Below, one piece after another: positions 11,091 through 21,400 of a DNA stretch of 64,000 nucleotides (its first letter is position 1; each line of letters begins with the position of its first letter). The notes under the pieces were generated by a model. The model had not been told where the DNA came from. It searched no databases and saw only the letters and a list, made by a program, of their open reading frames with translations. The DNA is from Volvox africanus (Eukaryota; Chlorophyta; Chlorophyceae; Chlamydomonadales; Volvocaceae): the NCBI GenBank assembly GCA_030268105.1, contig BSDZ01000022.1, positions 1,777,001 through 1,841,000 of the forward strand, in the 5' to 3' direction. Made by a program: the position numbers and the translations under genes.

Positions 11091-12300
11091 TTTTGGCTTT
11101 GGGGCTAAAGGTGGCAACAATGGGCATTCGCTCGTGCGATGGCCTCCCGTGCACCTTCAGCAAACGTTGGCCGCCTTCCGACGTTCGAATTCAGAAAGCT
11201 TGCAATCCCACTTCTGCAAGGAGGGGTCCTCCGTGTGCATCCGCTTTGCACCGGGGTGGGAGTTTTGCACTGCAGCCGCCGACGGCGCACCTCCCCGCTT
11301 TTTTCTCTTGACCGGACCAGAGCTCGGGCCTGCGCCCGCTGATCCACGGGCCCCGGTGCCTGAACCACCACCAGCACCGCGGCGCCACTCTGGGCGCATG
11401 ACCGTCGCAGCCGACGTAGGGCGCGTAGTACCAAGGTCATGATCATTGGTCGCAGCTTCATCAGTCGGATCCTGTGCTCGCACAGGATTTGCGTGAGGGG
11501 CAGGTTTAGGATCATCCTGACCAGCAAGGAGAAGTACCTCAGTTCCCCGAGCAAATTTTACCAAGGCATTGTACGTCCGGAACGATTCTCCAGACAAATC
11601 AGCGGCACACCATTTTGACAGAGTCTTTGTCAGGCCGCGCTGAAACCAAAAGATGTGATCATCCTTGGAGAAGTTCGCAATGGGCGTCACTAGTGCTTCG
11701 AAACGTGACTGGTACGCAGGTACATTTTCATGTGCACGCATGTAATATGTGCCTTGCGCCAATGCCTTACGGGCCTCAACATTATGTGCATGTACCTCCG
11801 TAGCAAATCATGCAAGCAACGCAGCAATCAATCCATCGAACGTAAAGTCACTCCGTGCAGTGGTCCACTCGTCATATCAGTCTTTCGCCGCAGAAAGAAG
11901 AGACATTTAATACCATCATTTCCACCACCATGGACCGCCTTGTTAGTATCGCGCACATATGCACGAGTCGCGTCAGCGATACTATGTCCGGGGGTCTTAG
12001 GCTTCTCATCAAACGCGATATGAAGCTTAAGCACAGGGATCGTGAGTTTCATCACCTCAGGAATACTGGCGTGGTCCTGTATTTGAGGCGACAGCAGACC
12101 CCGTTGATCCGCAGCTCCATCCATAGCCGTAGTGGCTGCCGAGCGTGGCACCATAAGATGGGCAGGGGTCTGGAACACAAGAGGATCTTAAGTAGCACGG
12201 GTGCCAACAGTCTCGGGACCTCTATCAGACATTCTAGGAGCAGAGCCTGGCTCGGGCTGACTTGCTAAACCTACAAATGACAGGTCATCGCGTCCCATTG
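11088..12300 (-). pseudogene. A2 gag, broken
   Basis: Gag pieces lie at 12300-12188, 12178-11828 and 11762-11088, homologous to A1 Gag. There is an in-frame stop near 12188, a deletion near 11890 that removes part of the capsid segment corresponding to GNILEGAAKDWY, and a lost codon frame near 11810. The basic region with a PSSGPVKRKK motif is kept; the final zinc knuckle region is rearranged. It ends with AAA-TAG-GGG like its relatives. Confidence 0.8.
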
Positions 12301-12751
12301 CCATAGAACGCGAATCAACGCTTTTAATTTGCGTGCTGAACGACACTTCACTCACAAATCTAGAGCAAAAGCACAAGTAATTCGGTCAGCCTACCGACAG
12401 TACTCTTCAGGATTGCGAGCAAGTATAGCGAATACGTGCTCAGCTGGTCCCAATCTTAGTAGTCCGTGCAATCAAAGTCTCCACTGGTCAGAATGTAGAT
12501 TATAACCAGGAAATATCGCAAGCAGTGCCGGACAACTAGATTCACCTGCAACTCAGAGCGCAAGCTCCCACAACAAATGAAGGCAACTAGAAAAGGACGG
12601 CAGTCACAAACCGGAAGCAACAGTGTCCAAAATGGCACGTCCAAGTTCTTTGGCAAAGATGTCTAGAGGGCTACGTCGACCATCGTCAACATTCACCAAA
12701 GCGAGAACTTACTTCCGATTTAGCACCATGAGACAGTCAGGCAACGAACCT

Positions 12752-12763
12752 GTCTCGATACCA
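12752..12763 (-). other. Primer binding site, A2
   Basis: TGGTATCGAGAC on the minus strand. It is now separated from its LTR by the SINE-like insertion at 12773-12916. Confidence 0.65.
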
Positions 12764-12772
12764 AATTGTTGT

Positions 12773-12916
12773 GTGTAAGATAGGGGATTACATCACCCGT
12801 GGCCATTAACCTGGCAGTCCCTACCTTCCCCGGTGTTTCGGGGCACCCTCATCCAGTCTCCCATGCGGACATCTCCGAAATCAGTGGTTTTCCCAGGTTC
12901 AGCACCCACCACCAGC
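12773..12916 (-). mobile_element. SINE-like short retroposon, copy 1
   Basis: A 144-bp insertion between the A2 primer site and its LTR, flanked by the 10-bp direct repeat AAATTGTTGT (12763-12772 and 12917-12926). Read on the minus strand it begins GCTGGTGGTGGGTGCTGAAC and runs to GGGTGATGTA plus a short tail. About 128 bp recur, nearly identical, at 62444-62571. The 10-bp duplication differs from the 5-bp duplications of all LTR elements here, pointing to target-primed retroposition. No clear Pol III boxes were found. Confidence 0.65.
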
Positions 12917-12920
12917 AAAT

Positions 12921-13317
12921 TGTTGTATCTCTCCTTAGTTTTGCCCATAAATTGTCTGCACGTCTGGGGCTCAGACAATAGCACGAAGCGCTTGCAAGTA
13001 CAACAAAGCACTCGGAAGCAGCAAGAGACAGCGGAAGACTTGAGAAAGAGGAAAGATATAACTTACAATGATGAAAGGGTGCAATGGTATGATCGGCCGT
13101 CAGACCCAGCGGGCGGCGATCATCATACGGCGATTGGCGAATAGCGAATGGCGAAGCTCAGGCTTAGCTCGGGCCGAAATAGCAGAGCAAATAGCAATAG
13201 TCCAGGTGAACACAGGCGTGTTCTGATAGCATATGAAGATGTTCTGCTCTACATGGCCGTCCTCGCACCTATTATACGCGCGATATCGATATGCAGTACA
13301 ACTCACACTAGGAGGTC
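12921..13317 (-). repeat. A2 5' LTR, truncated
   Basis: It starts TGTTGTATCTCTCC and matches the first half of the A/B LTRs up to the CACTAGGAGG motif, where the left LTR of F begins (13318). The remaining half of this LTR is not found on the other side of F. Confidence 0.8.
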
Positions 13318-13344
13318 TGTAGCAGTCCCTTTCAGGATACTACT
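13318..13344 (-). repeat. F left (3') LTR, outer piece
   Basis: It begins TGTAGCAGTCCCTTTC, the same as the right LTR at 24060, and continues at 18127 after copia C1. Confidence 0.8.
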
Positions 13345-13585
13345 TATTGAGACGTAGACTATCAGACATAAGGAAGCCTGACGTAATTACGAGAAAGTAG
13401 AGTTACATATTATCTGATAGTAAGGAGTCCAAATAGTTCGTTCTAGAGTCTGCACATATACTTGTGCGTATAGCACTACAAGCAGTACGAACGTGGGTCG
13501 ATAGCTTACCGCCGAGTACTGCTACAACAGCGGGATTGTTGCTCGTATGGATCGCTATATCGAACTGATATACCATTTTATAACA
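13345..13585 (-). repeat. C1 3' LTR (241 bp)
   Basis: Preceded on the minus strand by the purine tract GAGGGGGCG (near 13586-13594), which would prime plus-strand synthesis. Confidence 0.92.
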
Positions 13586-13700
13586 CGCCCCCTCGAGACA
13601 TGCCTAGCAACAAGTGAAAGAAGATAATTCCAACCAGGGATTCTTCTTGAAACTGAAAAGCTAAAGCCAAACGAGTTCGCCCCAAACAAACTTAGAAAGC

Positions 13701-16700
13701 TTACTCGGCCAACCCCATCGCCGTAATGCACTTCTTAAACGTTATCTCTCCAAGTGCCTTGGTTAACACATCTGCTACCATATCCTCCGTCGAACAGTGC
13801 GATAAGGCAACTTCCTTCCGCAGGACTCGTTCTCGCACTAGATGATGTTGCACGTCGATGTGCTTAGAACGAACTGACATTATCGGGTTATTCCCAAGGC
13901 TCATCGATCCCTCAGAATCTGTTAGAATCTGAATAGCCTGTGTCCTCAGACCCAAGTCTCTGGTCAGCTTGCGAAGCCAAAGTGCCTCCCGCACTGCAGC
14001 TGCCGTGGCCTGGTACTCTGCCTCCACTGTTGAAGCTGCCGCCGTGCGCTGCAATTGGCTGTTCCAGCTGATAGCTGCGCCGTTTAGCAAGAATACGTAG
14101 CCAGTTGTGGACCTCCGAGTGGCTGGATCTCCAGCCCAGTCGGAATCACTGAAGCCCACCATGGTGAGATCGCCATCTCCGTCATAGCATAATCCGAGCT
14201 CCTTGGTACCCGCCAGGTATCGCAGCACCCCCAAAGCCAAGCCCATGTGAACCTTAGATGGGTTGCCCATGAAGCGCGCCAGAACGCTCATTGCCTGCGA
14301 GATATCCGGTCTTGTGCTCGTCGCCAGGTAGTTCAATTCGCCGACAAGCGCCCTGTACTTGGTGTTGTCTACGAGCTCCTTGTTGTTGTCTTCTGCAGGC
14401 AGGGCTCTAGTACCAGGAGGTAGTGGGGTCTTTCGAGGCTTTGCATTGACGAGTTGATGTCGCTGCAGCAGCTCCTCAATGTAGCGTCGCTGCGATAGTT
14501 TTACCTCCCCGTGCGCTCCCCGGCTGATCTCCATGCCCAGGAAAACTTTTGCATCTCCAAGATCTCGAATCTTGAAGGCTTGTCCGATTTCTGTTTTCAC
14601 TCTCCTGATCATTGCCTCGTCTTCTGAGGTGATGATGATGTCGTCCACGTGCACCAGCAGGTAGACGATCTCCTTCTCGTCTTTTTTGATGAACAGTGCT
14701 GGGTCTGCTACTGACGGTTTGAACCCCAGCTTGTCCAGCTCCGCCGCTAGCTTCATATACCAGCAGCGTGGGGCCTGTTTCAGCCCGTAGATTGAGCGTA
14801 GAAGCCTGCACGCCTGCTCTGGATCTGCTGACTCGTAACCAGGCGGCTGCTGCATCCAGAGCTCCTCCTCTAGCTCCCCGTTCAGGAAAGCTGTCGAAAC
14901 GTCTAGCTGATGGATCGGCATTGCTTTAGCCGCAGCCACCGCCAGGAGCATACGAAGCGAAGCAAAACGCGAGGTTGGAGCAAAGAGCTCCCCATAATCA
15001 ATCCCCGCCCGCTGCTCGTAGCCCTTTGCCACCAAACGTGCCTTGTAGCGCTCGATCTCGCCATCCTCTGCACGTTTGACCTTATACACCCACCGACAAG
15101 GCAGAATCCGCGCACCTGGCGGTGGTTTTGCTAGCTCCCAGGTCCCGTTTGTGAGCTGTGCTGAGATTTCCTCATCCATGGCACTTCTCCATTCCTCAGC
15201 ATATGGGCCGTCAGTGGCCTCCTGGTATGAAGCTGGCTCTGGTACTTCTTCCTCGAGTGCAGCATTGATCCGCCCGAACGTAACCCTTCCGTTGGGCTCA
15301 TGCCTCCATTCAATCAGTCGCTTTCGCTCACGTAGTGGATAGCGACGTTCCTGCATATTAACGTCTGCACCGTCGTTGTTGTGGTTTTGCTGCTGCACCG
15401 GCCCTTCGCCTGTCATAGCGTCTCCACCATTGCCTCCGCGGGACTGCGCTGTATTTTGCATCCTGGGAAACTGTGCTGCTGGTATGCCTGCGTGCCTCTG
15501 TGGCGCCGCTGTCTGGCCGCTGCTGGTGGATGCACCATGGTTCACTTCAGCAGCTCCCTGGTCCATGTCGGTGTTGACCGGCGTATCTCCGCCGCCCCCT
15601 GGCAACGGAACGCCGCCAGACTCCTCGACATCCTCCTCGTCGGAATCCTCATAGCGATCTCCAACTGTTGACTCGTCGAACTTGACTGTCGAGTGGGTGC
15701 TGATGAGATTGTTGATCAAGATGCGGTACTGCCTCCCTTGCTCGTATCCAACCAGCACTCCTTTTTTACTCACGGGTTGCAGTTTGTTCCGCTTCTCCTT
15801 CGGCACGTGTGCATATGCGGTACTGCCGAAAACTCTCAGATGGCTTATGTCCGGCTTCACCCCCATGAACGCCTCATGGGGCGTTACTGATGCCCCCACG
15901 ACCGGTGAAACGTTGCGCAAAAGATTCGCCGTAGCCATGGCTTCTGCCCAGAGCTTCTGCGGTAGTCCTGACTCCGCCAGCATTGCCCGGGTCTTCTCCA
16001 AAAGCGTCCTGTTGAGGCGCTCCGCCGCCCCATTCTGCTCCGGCGAATACCCAACGGTCGTCCCGTGGATAATCCCTTTTTCGCCGAAGTAGGCGCCCAA
16101 GACTGTATTGAGGAACTCAGTCCCACGATCCGTGCGTGCCTCCTTCACACGACGGCCAGTCATGTTCTCCAGCGCCTCAATCATTATCTTTACCTTCTTG
16201 CGAACTGCGTCCTTGGTGTCAGTGAATGCAACAGTAGAAAATCCCGTGCAGTCGTCCAGCAGTGTAGTAACGTACCGGGATCCACCTATCGAAGTCTCAG
16301 GCATAGGTCCACAGACGTCCAGGTGTATCAGGCCCAGAGGTTTCGCCGCCTTGTGCCCAGTGGACGGGAATGGTCCACGTGTCTGCTTTGCATAAATGCA
16401 GGGCTCGCAGATCCGCGACCTGGCTGCCTCCAGACTCGCACGATCCAAATCCATGCCGGTTACCATGTGTTCCCGGCACATACGTTCCAGGCTCTTGTAG
16501 CCCAGATGTCCCAAGCGCCGATGCCACAGCGCTGCCTTCGAGCCTTCTGACCCGACCGCCGCACATGAGCGGCCTTTGCCAACTGATCGCCCTGCTGCGT
16601 GGTGTCGAATGGCATAGAGGCGTCCCACCTTGTCTGCACGTAGGATCGTCCTCCCCTTTGCCTGAACGAGGGCTTTGTCGTTACCCAGCAGAATTGTAGC

Positions 16701-17690
16701 GCCACGCTCATCGAAGATGCCTGCTGAGATCAGCTTTACTGTCGCCTTGGGCACCACATAGACGTTCTTGAGCTCAATTTGTAGCCCTTTAACGGTGTTA
16801 CTCCACATGGTATACCGCCCCACGTGCGTCGGCTGATGCCTAGAGCCATCGTAGCCCACCAACGTGAATTTTTCTTCAGGCCGTACAGCTCGCAGATCCT
16901 TCAGCTCTGACGCGTCGTAGGTAATGTGCCATTCTGACGCTGAGTCCAGGTGCCATGCGTCCGACCGTGACTCGCTTCCAACAGCATACGCCATTTTGGT
17001 GGGCTCCCTGCGCTGAAGGTTGCCCCCGCCGCAACCATTGTTTTGTTGCTGTTGATCCGCCAGACGCTTCTTGCACACTCCGATGAAGTGACCTGGCTTA
17101 CCGCAGTAGTGGCAGATGGCGTTTGATTTACTCCTCTGCTTACTTGTCTGATGACGGCTTGTAGGGTTGAATTTGCCACCACTTCGATGCGTGATGAATG
17201 CCGATGAAGACTCGTTGTTGTCCTCGTCCGGTATCACATACGCCATTAGTCGCGCGACCACTTGAGTAAAGTCCAGCTCCCCTTCTCGCATTGTGAGAGC
17301 TGTTGTTACCACATGATACTTGCTCGGAAGTCCTTTGATGACAATTGTAGAGAGCTCCGTGTCTGCGACTGCGTGTCCCACATCCAGCAAGTCGGACTGC
17401 AGCTGTCGCGCGCGGCTGATATAAATTGGTAACTCCTCTCCATTAGCCATTTTGAAGTCACTTAGCTCCTGCCGAAGTGCTACTTTTCTCGTGTTGCAGG
17501 TTGATGCAAACGTAGCCGCCAAAGCGTCCCAGGCGGCCTTCGCATTTGCCGCCCGAACAATTGTTTGGAGGTGATGGTTCTTTACGTTCTTGGCCATCAC
17601 ACTCTTGACCTTGTCGGAGATGATGACATCCGCCTCTGCAATTGGTGCTTGTAGCAGGGCGCGACTGTATCCAAGCTCCGCGCACAACAA
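13701..17690 (-). CDS. C1 Gag-Pol polyprotein (copia order)
   Basis: A continuous frame of about 1329 codons. From the N-terminus: Gag region; zinc knuckle CHYCGKPGHFIGVC (about 192-205); protease motif WHLDSAS (about 245), with Ala where DSG/DTG is expected; integrase HHCC (H...H...CEPC) and D-D-E residues in LDVCGP, RTDRGTEF and NGAAERLNRT; reverse transcriptase with YKARLVAKGYEQ, LDVSTAFLNG and VHVDDI; RNase H with SDSDWAGD and EAEYQA. The true N-terminus lies upstream: an ATG at 17793 reads into this frame only if one of three 13-bp repeats (17747-17785) is discounted, so the present copy is frameshifted near its start. Confidence 0.9.
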   Translation of the reverse strand: MLCAELGYSRALLQAPIAEADVIISDKVKSVMAKNVKNHHLQTIVRAANAKAAWDALAATFASTCNTRKVALRQELSDFKMANGEELPIYISRARQLQSDLLDVGHAVADTELSTIVIKGLPSKYHVVTTALTMREGELDFTQVVARLMAYVIPDEDNNESSSAFITHRSGGKFNPTSRHQTSKQRSKSNAICHYCGKPGHFIGVCKKRLADQQQQNNGCGGGNLQRREPTKMAYAVGSESRSDAWHLDSASEWHITYDASELKDLRAVRPEEKFTLVGYDGSRHQPTHVGRYTMWSNTVKGLQIELKNVYVVPKATVKLISAGIFDERGATILLGNDKALVQAKGRTILRADKVGRLYAIRHHAAGRSVGKGRSCAAVGSEGSKAALWHRRLGHLGYKSLERMCREHMVTGMDLDRASLEAARSRICEPCIYAKQTRGPFPSTGHKAAKPLGLIHLDVCGPMPETSIGGSRYVTTLLDDCTGFSTVAFTDTKDAVRKKVKIMIEALENMTGRRVKEARTDRGTEFLNTVLGAYFGEKGIIHGTTVGYSPEQNGAAERLNRTLLEKTRAMLAESGLPQKLWAEAMATANLLRNVSPVVGASVTPHEAFMGVKPDISHLRVFGSTAYAHVPKEKRNKLQPVSKKGVLVGYEQGRQYRILINNLISTHSTVKFDESTVGDRYEDSDEEDVEESGGVPLPGGGGDTPVNTDMDQGAAEVNHGASTSSGQTAAPQRHAGIPAAQFPRMQNTAQSRGGNGGDAMTGEGPVQQQNHNNDGADVNMQERRYPLRERKRLIEWRHEPNGRVTFGRINAALEEEVPEPASYQEATDGPYAEEWRSAMDEEISAQLTNGTWELAKPPPGARILPCRWVYKVKRAEDGEIERYKARLVAKGYEQRAGIDYGELFAPTSRFASLRMLLAVAAAKAMPIHQLDVSTAFLNGELEEELWMQQPPGYESADPEQACRLLRSIYGLKQAPRCWYMKLAAELDKLGFKPSVADPALFIKKDEKEIVYLLVHVDDIIITSEDEAMIRRVKTEIGQAFKIRDLGDAKVFLGMEISRGAHGEVKLSQRRYIEELLQRHQLVNAKPRKTPLPPGTRALPAEDNNKELVDNTKYRALVGELNYLATSTRPDISQAMSVLARFMGNPSKVHMGLALGVLRYLAGTKELGLCYDGDGDLTMVGFSDSDWAGDPATRRSTTGYVFLLNGAAISWNSQLQRTAAASTVEAEYQATAAAVREALWLRKLTRDLGLRTQAIQILTDSEGSMSLGNNPIMSVRSKHIDVQHHLVRERVLRKEVALSHCSTEDMVADVLTKALGEITFKKCITAMGLAE

Positions 17691-17746
17691 TTGGAATCGT
17701 AGTTTCCAAGTTGAGTAGTTGTGTAGGTCCAGCGGCTCGTCCAGCC

Positions 17747-17785
17747 TATCGTGAAGACCTATCGTGAAGACCTATCGTGAAGACC
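17747..17785 (-). repeat. Three tandem 13-bp units at the C1 gag start
   Basis: On the plus strand TATCGTGAAGACC occurs three times. From the ATG at 17793-17791, two units keep the frame into Gag, while three units lead to an in-frame TAG. The third unit is therefore probably a slippage duplication that inactivates the start. Confidence 0.75.
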
Positions 17786-17866
17786 TTTCCCATTGTGAAG
17801 ACCTATAAACGCGAAGATCAACACTAGAATGGGCAAAAGATGTCAGGCTCCGCGGTCAACGATGAC

Positions 17867-17880
17867 CGGGGCTCATAACC
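17867..17880 (-). other. C1 primer binding site, tRNA-Met anticodon-arm type
   Basis: Directly next to the 5' LTR the minus strand reads GGTTATGAGCCCCG. Its complement is CGGGGCTCATAACC, i.e. the CAU anticodon with the bases around it. The same 14-mer follows the C2 LTR, and sequences beyond it differ, which delimits the site. Copia-type priming from a cut tRNA-Met is known in Drosophila copia. Confidence 0.75.
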
Positions 17881-18121
17881 TATTGAGACGTAGACTATCA
17901 GACATAAGGAAGCCTGACGTAATTACGAGAAAGTAGAGTTACATATTATCTGATAGTAAGGAGTCCAAATAGTTCGTTCTAGAGTCGGCACATATACTTG
18001 TGCGTATAGCACTACAAGCAGTACGAACGTGGGTCGATAGCTTACCGCCGAGTACTGCTACAACAGCGGGATTGTTGCTCGTATGGATCGCTATATCGAA
18101 CTGATATACCATTTTATAACA
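17881..18121 (-). repeat. C1 5' LTR (241 bp)
   Basis: The partner of 13345-13585, with one visible difference. CTACT follows at 18122. Confidence 0.92.
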
Positions 18122-18126
18122 CTACT

Positions 18127-18434
18127 AGATTTGTGCGGAAGCGTAGCTTTTGTAGATTTAGAGATAGCTCGCAAGTAAGTTAGCATCGCGAAATTGTACA
18201 TCTATTGGGAATAATTGGTGACAGCGGAGTCTTGAACTCCGAACAATTAGTATTGTGATACTAAAATGTCAGGCCTTAGCTCTTCACCAGGGTGACTTTT
18301 ATATTGGCTCACCTAGCCAAGATGTACGGCAATCTTCTTTGCCAATCGCGAAGTTTACTCGTAGTTAGTTTTCGGTTAAGCATCATGCTTATTGCATGAT
18401 TGCCTACCGCTTTATCTGGGCCTAGTTTCCTACA
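18127..18434 (-). repeat. F left (3') LTR, inner piece
   Basis: It continues the LTR after C1 and ends TTTCCTACA next to the purine tract. Bases 18127-18212 have no counterpart in the right LTR; the rest aligns with 24076-24300. Confidence 0.78.
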
Positions 18435-18468
18435 TTCCCCCCCTCTGAAGTGAAACGTCCCGGGAGCG

Positions 18469-21400
18469 TCACCGTCTCCTCTTGGATGAGGTTTCTTTCT
18501 CAGTGGGTTTCGGCCCTTTGGCTTTGAGTCTTCGCTCATATTCCTCGATGGCTTCCACCAGAGGATCTGATTCTTTCAGTGATGCCTCGGTTTCATATGT
18601 ATTGTGAGTGGAATCATATCCTTCCCACTTGATAAGGTACTCTCGACGAGTTTTACCTCTGCCCCCATGGATTGAGACATCCCGATGATCTACAATGGCT
18701 TCAACCATGTAGAATGGTTCACCCTCAATAACAAGTGGTGAGGGTGGTTGTCGCTGAGCGTCCTCCTTGAATGGTTTCAGGAGTGACACATGAAAGACCG
18801 GGTGTAGGCGAGATTCAGCTGGTAAGCCAAGTTTTACCGCTGTTTCACCGATATTAGCGACAACTGTATATGGGCCGATGAATTTTGGCATCAGCTTCTT
18901 AGTTCCAGGTTTTTTAAGGTTAATATTCTTGGTACCTAACAGCACTTTTTGCCCAACCTCATAACGCACGGGGCGCCGAGAAGATTCAGCATCCTGTTTT
19001 CGTCTAGATTGCGCAGCCTGGAGACAAGTTTTAGCGAGTTGCAATCGCTTGCGCATGATGGTGGAGTACTCATCAGCAGCTGGCACTTTCGAGGGTATAT
19101 GCAGGTCAACCGGCACACGCGGTTGCTGGACACCATTAAGCAAAAATGGTGTCATACCTGTCGAACGTTGTTTGGAGTTATTGATAGCAAACTCAATCAA
19201 CGGTAAGTGATCATCCCAATCATCCTGATTAGGGGAGATATAGTGCCGTAATGTCTCTTCCAGTAAGTGGTTCATTCGCTCTGTTTGTCCATCTGTTTGT
19301 GGATGGAAGGCTGTGCTCATATGGAGGTGGGTGCCCAATAGGCGAAATATTTCCTTCCAGAAATTGCTTGTAAAACGTGGGTCCCGGTCAGAGATAATGT
19401 TCTTTGGAAGGCCGTGCTGCCGGAATACAGTGGCTACAAAAAGGCGAGCCAACTCTTCCGCTCCTGCGGTCGTGTGTGTGGGAGCAAAGTGCGTCATTTT
19501 GCTCAGCCGGTCCACAAACACTACGATCGCATCATGCCCATTGCGAGTTGTTGGTAGCTGGGTTATCAAATCCATTGATATGCTCTCCCACACGGAAGAA
19601 GGTATGGGGAGCGGCTGCAGCAAACCACCCGGCTTAGTGTTGGTTGGTTTGTTATGCTGACATTGAGGACAAGACTTGACGTAGGCCTTCACGTCAGTAT
19701 CTAGTCCAGGCCACCAGTACGTTTGTGCGATCACTTGTTTGGTGCGGTCAATGCCGCGGTGGCCAGCGCATGGGGTATCATGATACTCTTTCATGATGAC
19801 CCGTCGTAAGTCAGCTTGATTAGGGATGTAAATCTGGGACCCATTGTACCAGAAGTTACCCTTCTTTTTGAGCCGCAGCTTTGCTACCTTAGTTTTCGTG
19901 AGATTGAGATCACCGTCATACCCGCGGATGATTCGGTGTCCTAAGTCGCTGTCAATCAGCGCGGCAGAAAGCAAGTTGAGCACCACGTCGTGGACCCGAC
20001 TGATAGGGTCAGCTACGTTCACCCGACCAGGGCGATACTCCCATTTAAATGTGAAACGTGATAATCGCTCCATCCAACGAGCTTGGCGGCGGGATAGCTT
20101 ATCCACGCTTTTCTGTTCTTGGAGGTATACCAGTGGTTGGTGATCCCTGATCAATGTTACATCACTGGCGCCTTCAAGGTAACAACGCCACTCTTCCAGG
20201 GCTAAGACAGTGCCGAGGCACTCTTGGTCTGTTGTTGAGTAGTTGTACTCTGCCTTATTGAATTTAGAACTGGTATAGGCGACAGGGTGGTCATCCTGCA
20301 AGAGGACGGCTCCTGTGCCATGTATTGAGGCATCAGACCAAACCGTGAAAGGTTTATCAAGCTCGGGGAGTTTAAGTACTGGTGCATTTGTCAAGGCATG
20401 CTTCACACCCTGGAAGGCTGCCTCGCAGGCTTCGGTCCAGTGGAAGGGCACTTTCTCACTGGTAAGGGTTGTGAGGGGGGCCACAAGGGAGGAATAACCC
20501 TGAATAAACCTCCTGAAATAATTGGCTAAGCCAAGGAACGCCCGCAGTCGCTTAATATCCGTGGGGACAGGCCAGTCTTTAATGACTGTTACTTTGCGGT
20601 CGTCCACCTTTAAGCCTTCTTGGCTTACTTTGTGGCCAAGGAAGTGCAGTTCGAACCGGTTGAACTGACACTTCGACAATTTTGCCTTGAATTGGTGCTT
20701 TTGGAGCAAGGACAGTACCAAACGGAGGTGCTGTTCATGCTCGGCCGGGGTCTTACTAAAGACCAGTATATCGTCCAAGTACACTAGCACAAATTTGCCA
20801 ATGTAGTCAGTGAACACACGATTCATCACTGCTTGGAACGTTGCAGGGGCATTGGTAAGTCCAAAGCAAAGTACCTTAAACTGAAACTGGCCCATGCCTG
20901 GGGCTATGAAGGCCGTTTTCTCCACATCCTGTGGAGAGATCAGTATTTGATGATACCCCTGCTGTAAGTCCAGGGAGCTGAAAATGGTAGCTCCTTGGAG
21001 TTGGTCAAAAAGGTCCGTAATATTGGGCATGGGATACTGCCGTTTGATGGTCAGTTTATTAAGCGCACGGTAGTCTAAGACCATGCGTAGTCCTTGCCCA
21101 TTTGCCTTTTCGACAAAGAGAACTGGAGCCCCATAGGGTGAGGTAGAGGGTTCGATATATCCCTTATTGAGCAGTTCGGTAACTTGCTTCTTGACCTCTT
21201 GTTGCTCCAGTTGGGTGAGCCTATAGGCTCGTTTAGCGGGTGGTATGGCACCATCCACTAAAGGAATCGTGTGACCAATGTCCCGGTCGGGGGGGAGGCC
21301 TTGAAGGTCCTCGGATACATCCTTATATTCCTCCAGTAATTCTGATAACTTCAAATTAGCTAGGAGATTATTCCCACCGGAACTGGGGTCAGGAGTTGGA

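Larger units (their letters stand above)
8210..13317 (-). mobile_element. Ty3/gypsy chromovirus A2, decayed
   Basis: A relative of A1 and B on the minus strand: 5' LTR fragment (12921-13317), primer site, leader, broken gag, in-frame UAG, broken pol up to the integrase zinc region at 8210. It is cut at the left by insertion of A1 and at the right by the left LTR of F. It is clearly older than B: many frameshifts split every gene. Confidence 0.87.
13345..18121 (-). mobile_element. Ty1/copia element C1 (Osser-like), 4777 bp
   Basis: Two 241-bp LTRs (13345-13585, 17881-18121) flank one pol-type gene. The target duplication is CTACT (13340-13344 and 18122-18126). On the minus strand the LTR starts TGTTATAAAATGG and ends CTCAATA, so the termini are TG...TA rather than TG...CA. 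The two LTRs differ at one position seen by eye (TCTGCACA versus TCGGCACA near 13452 and 17988), so insertion is recent. The order Gag-PR-INT-RT-RH is the copia order. Confidence 0.93.
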
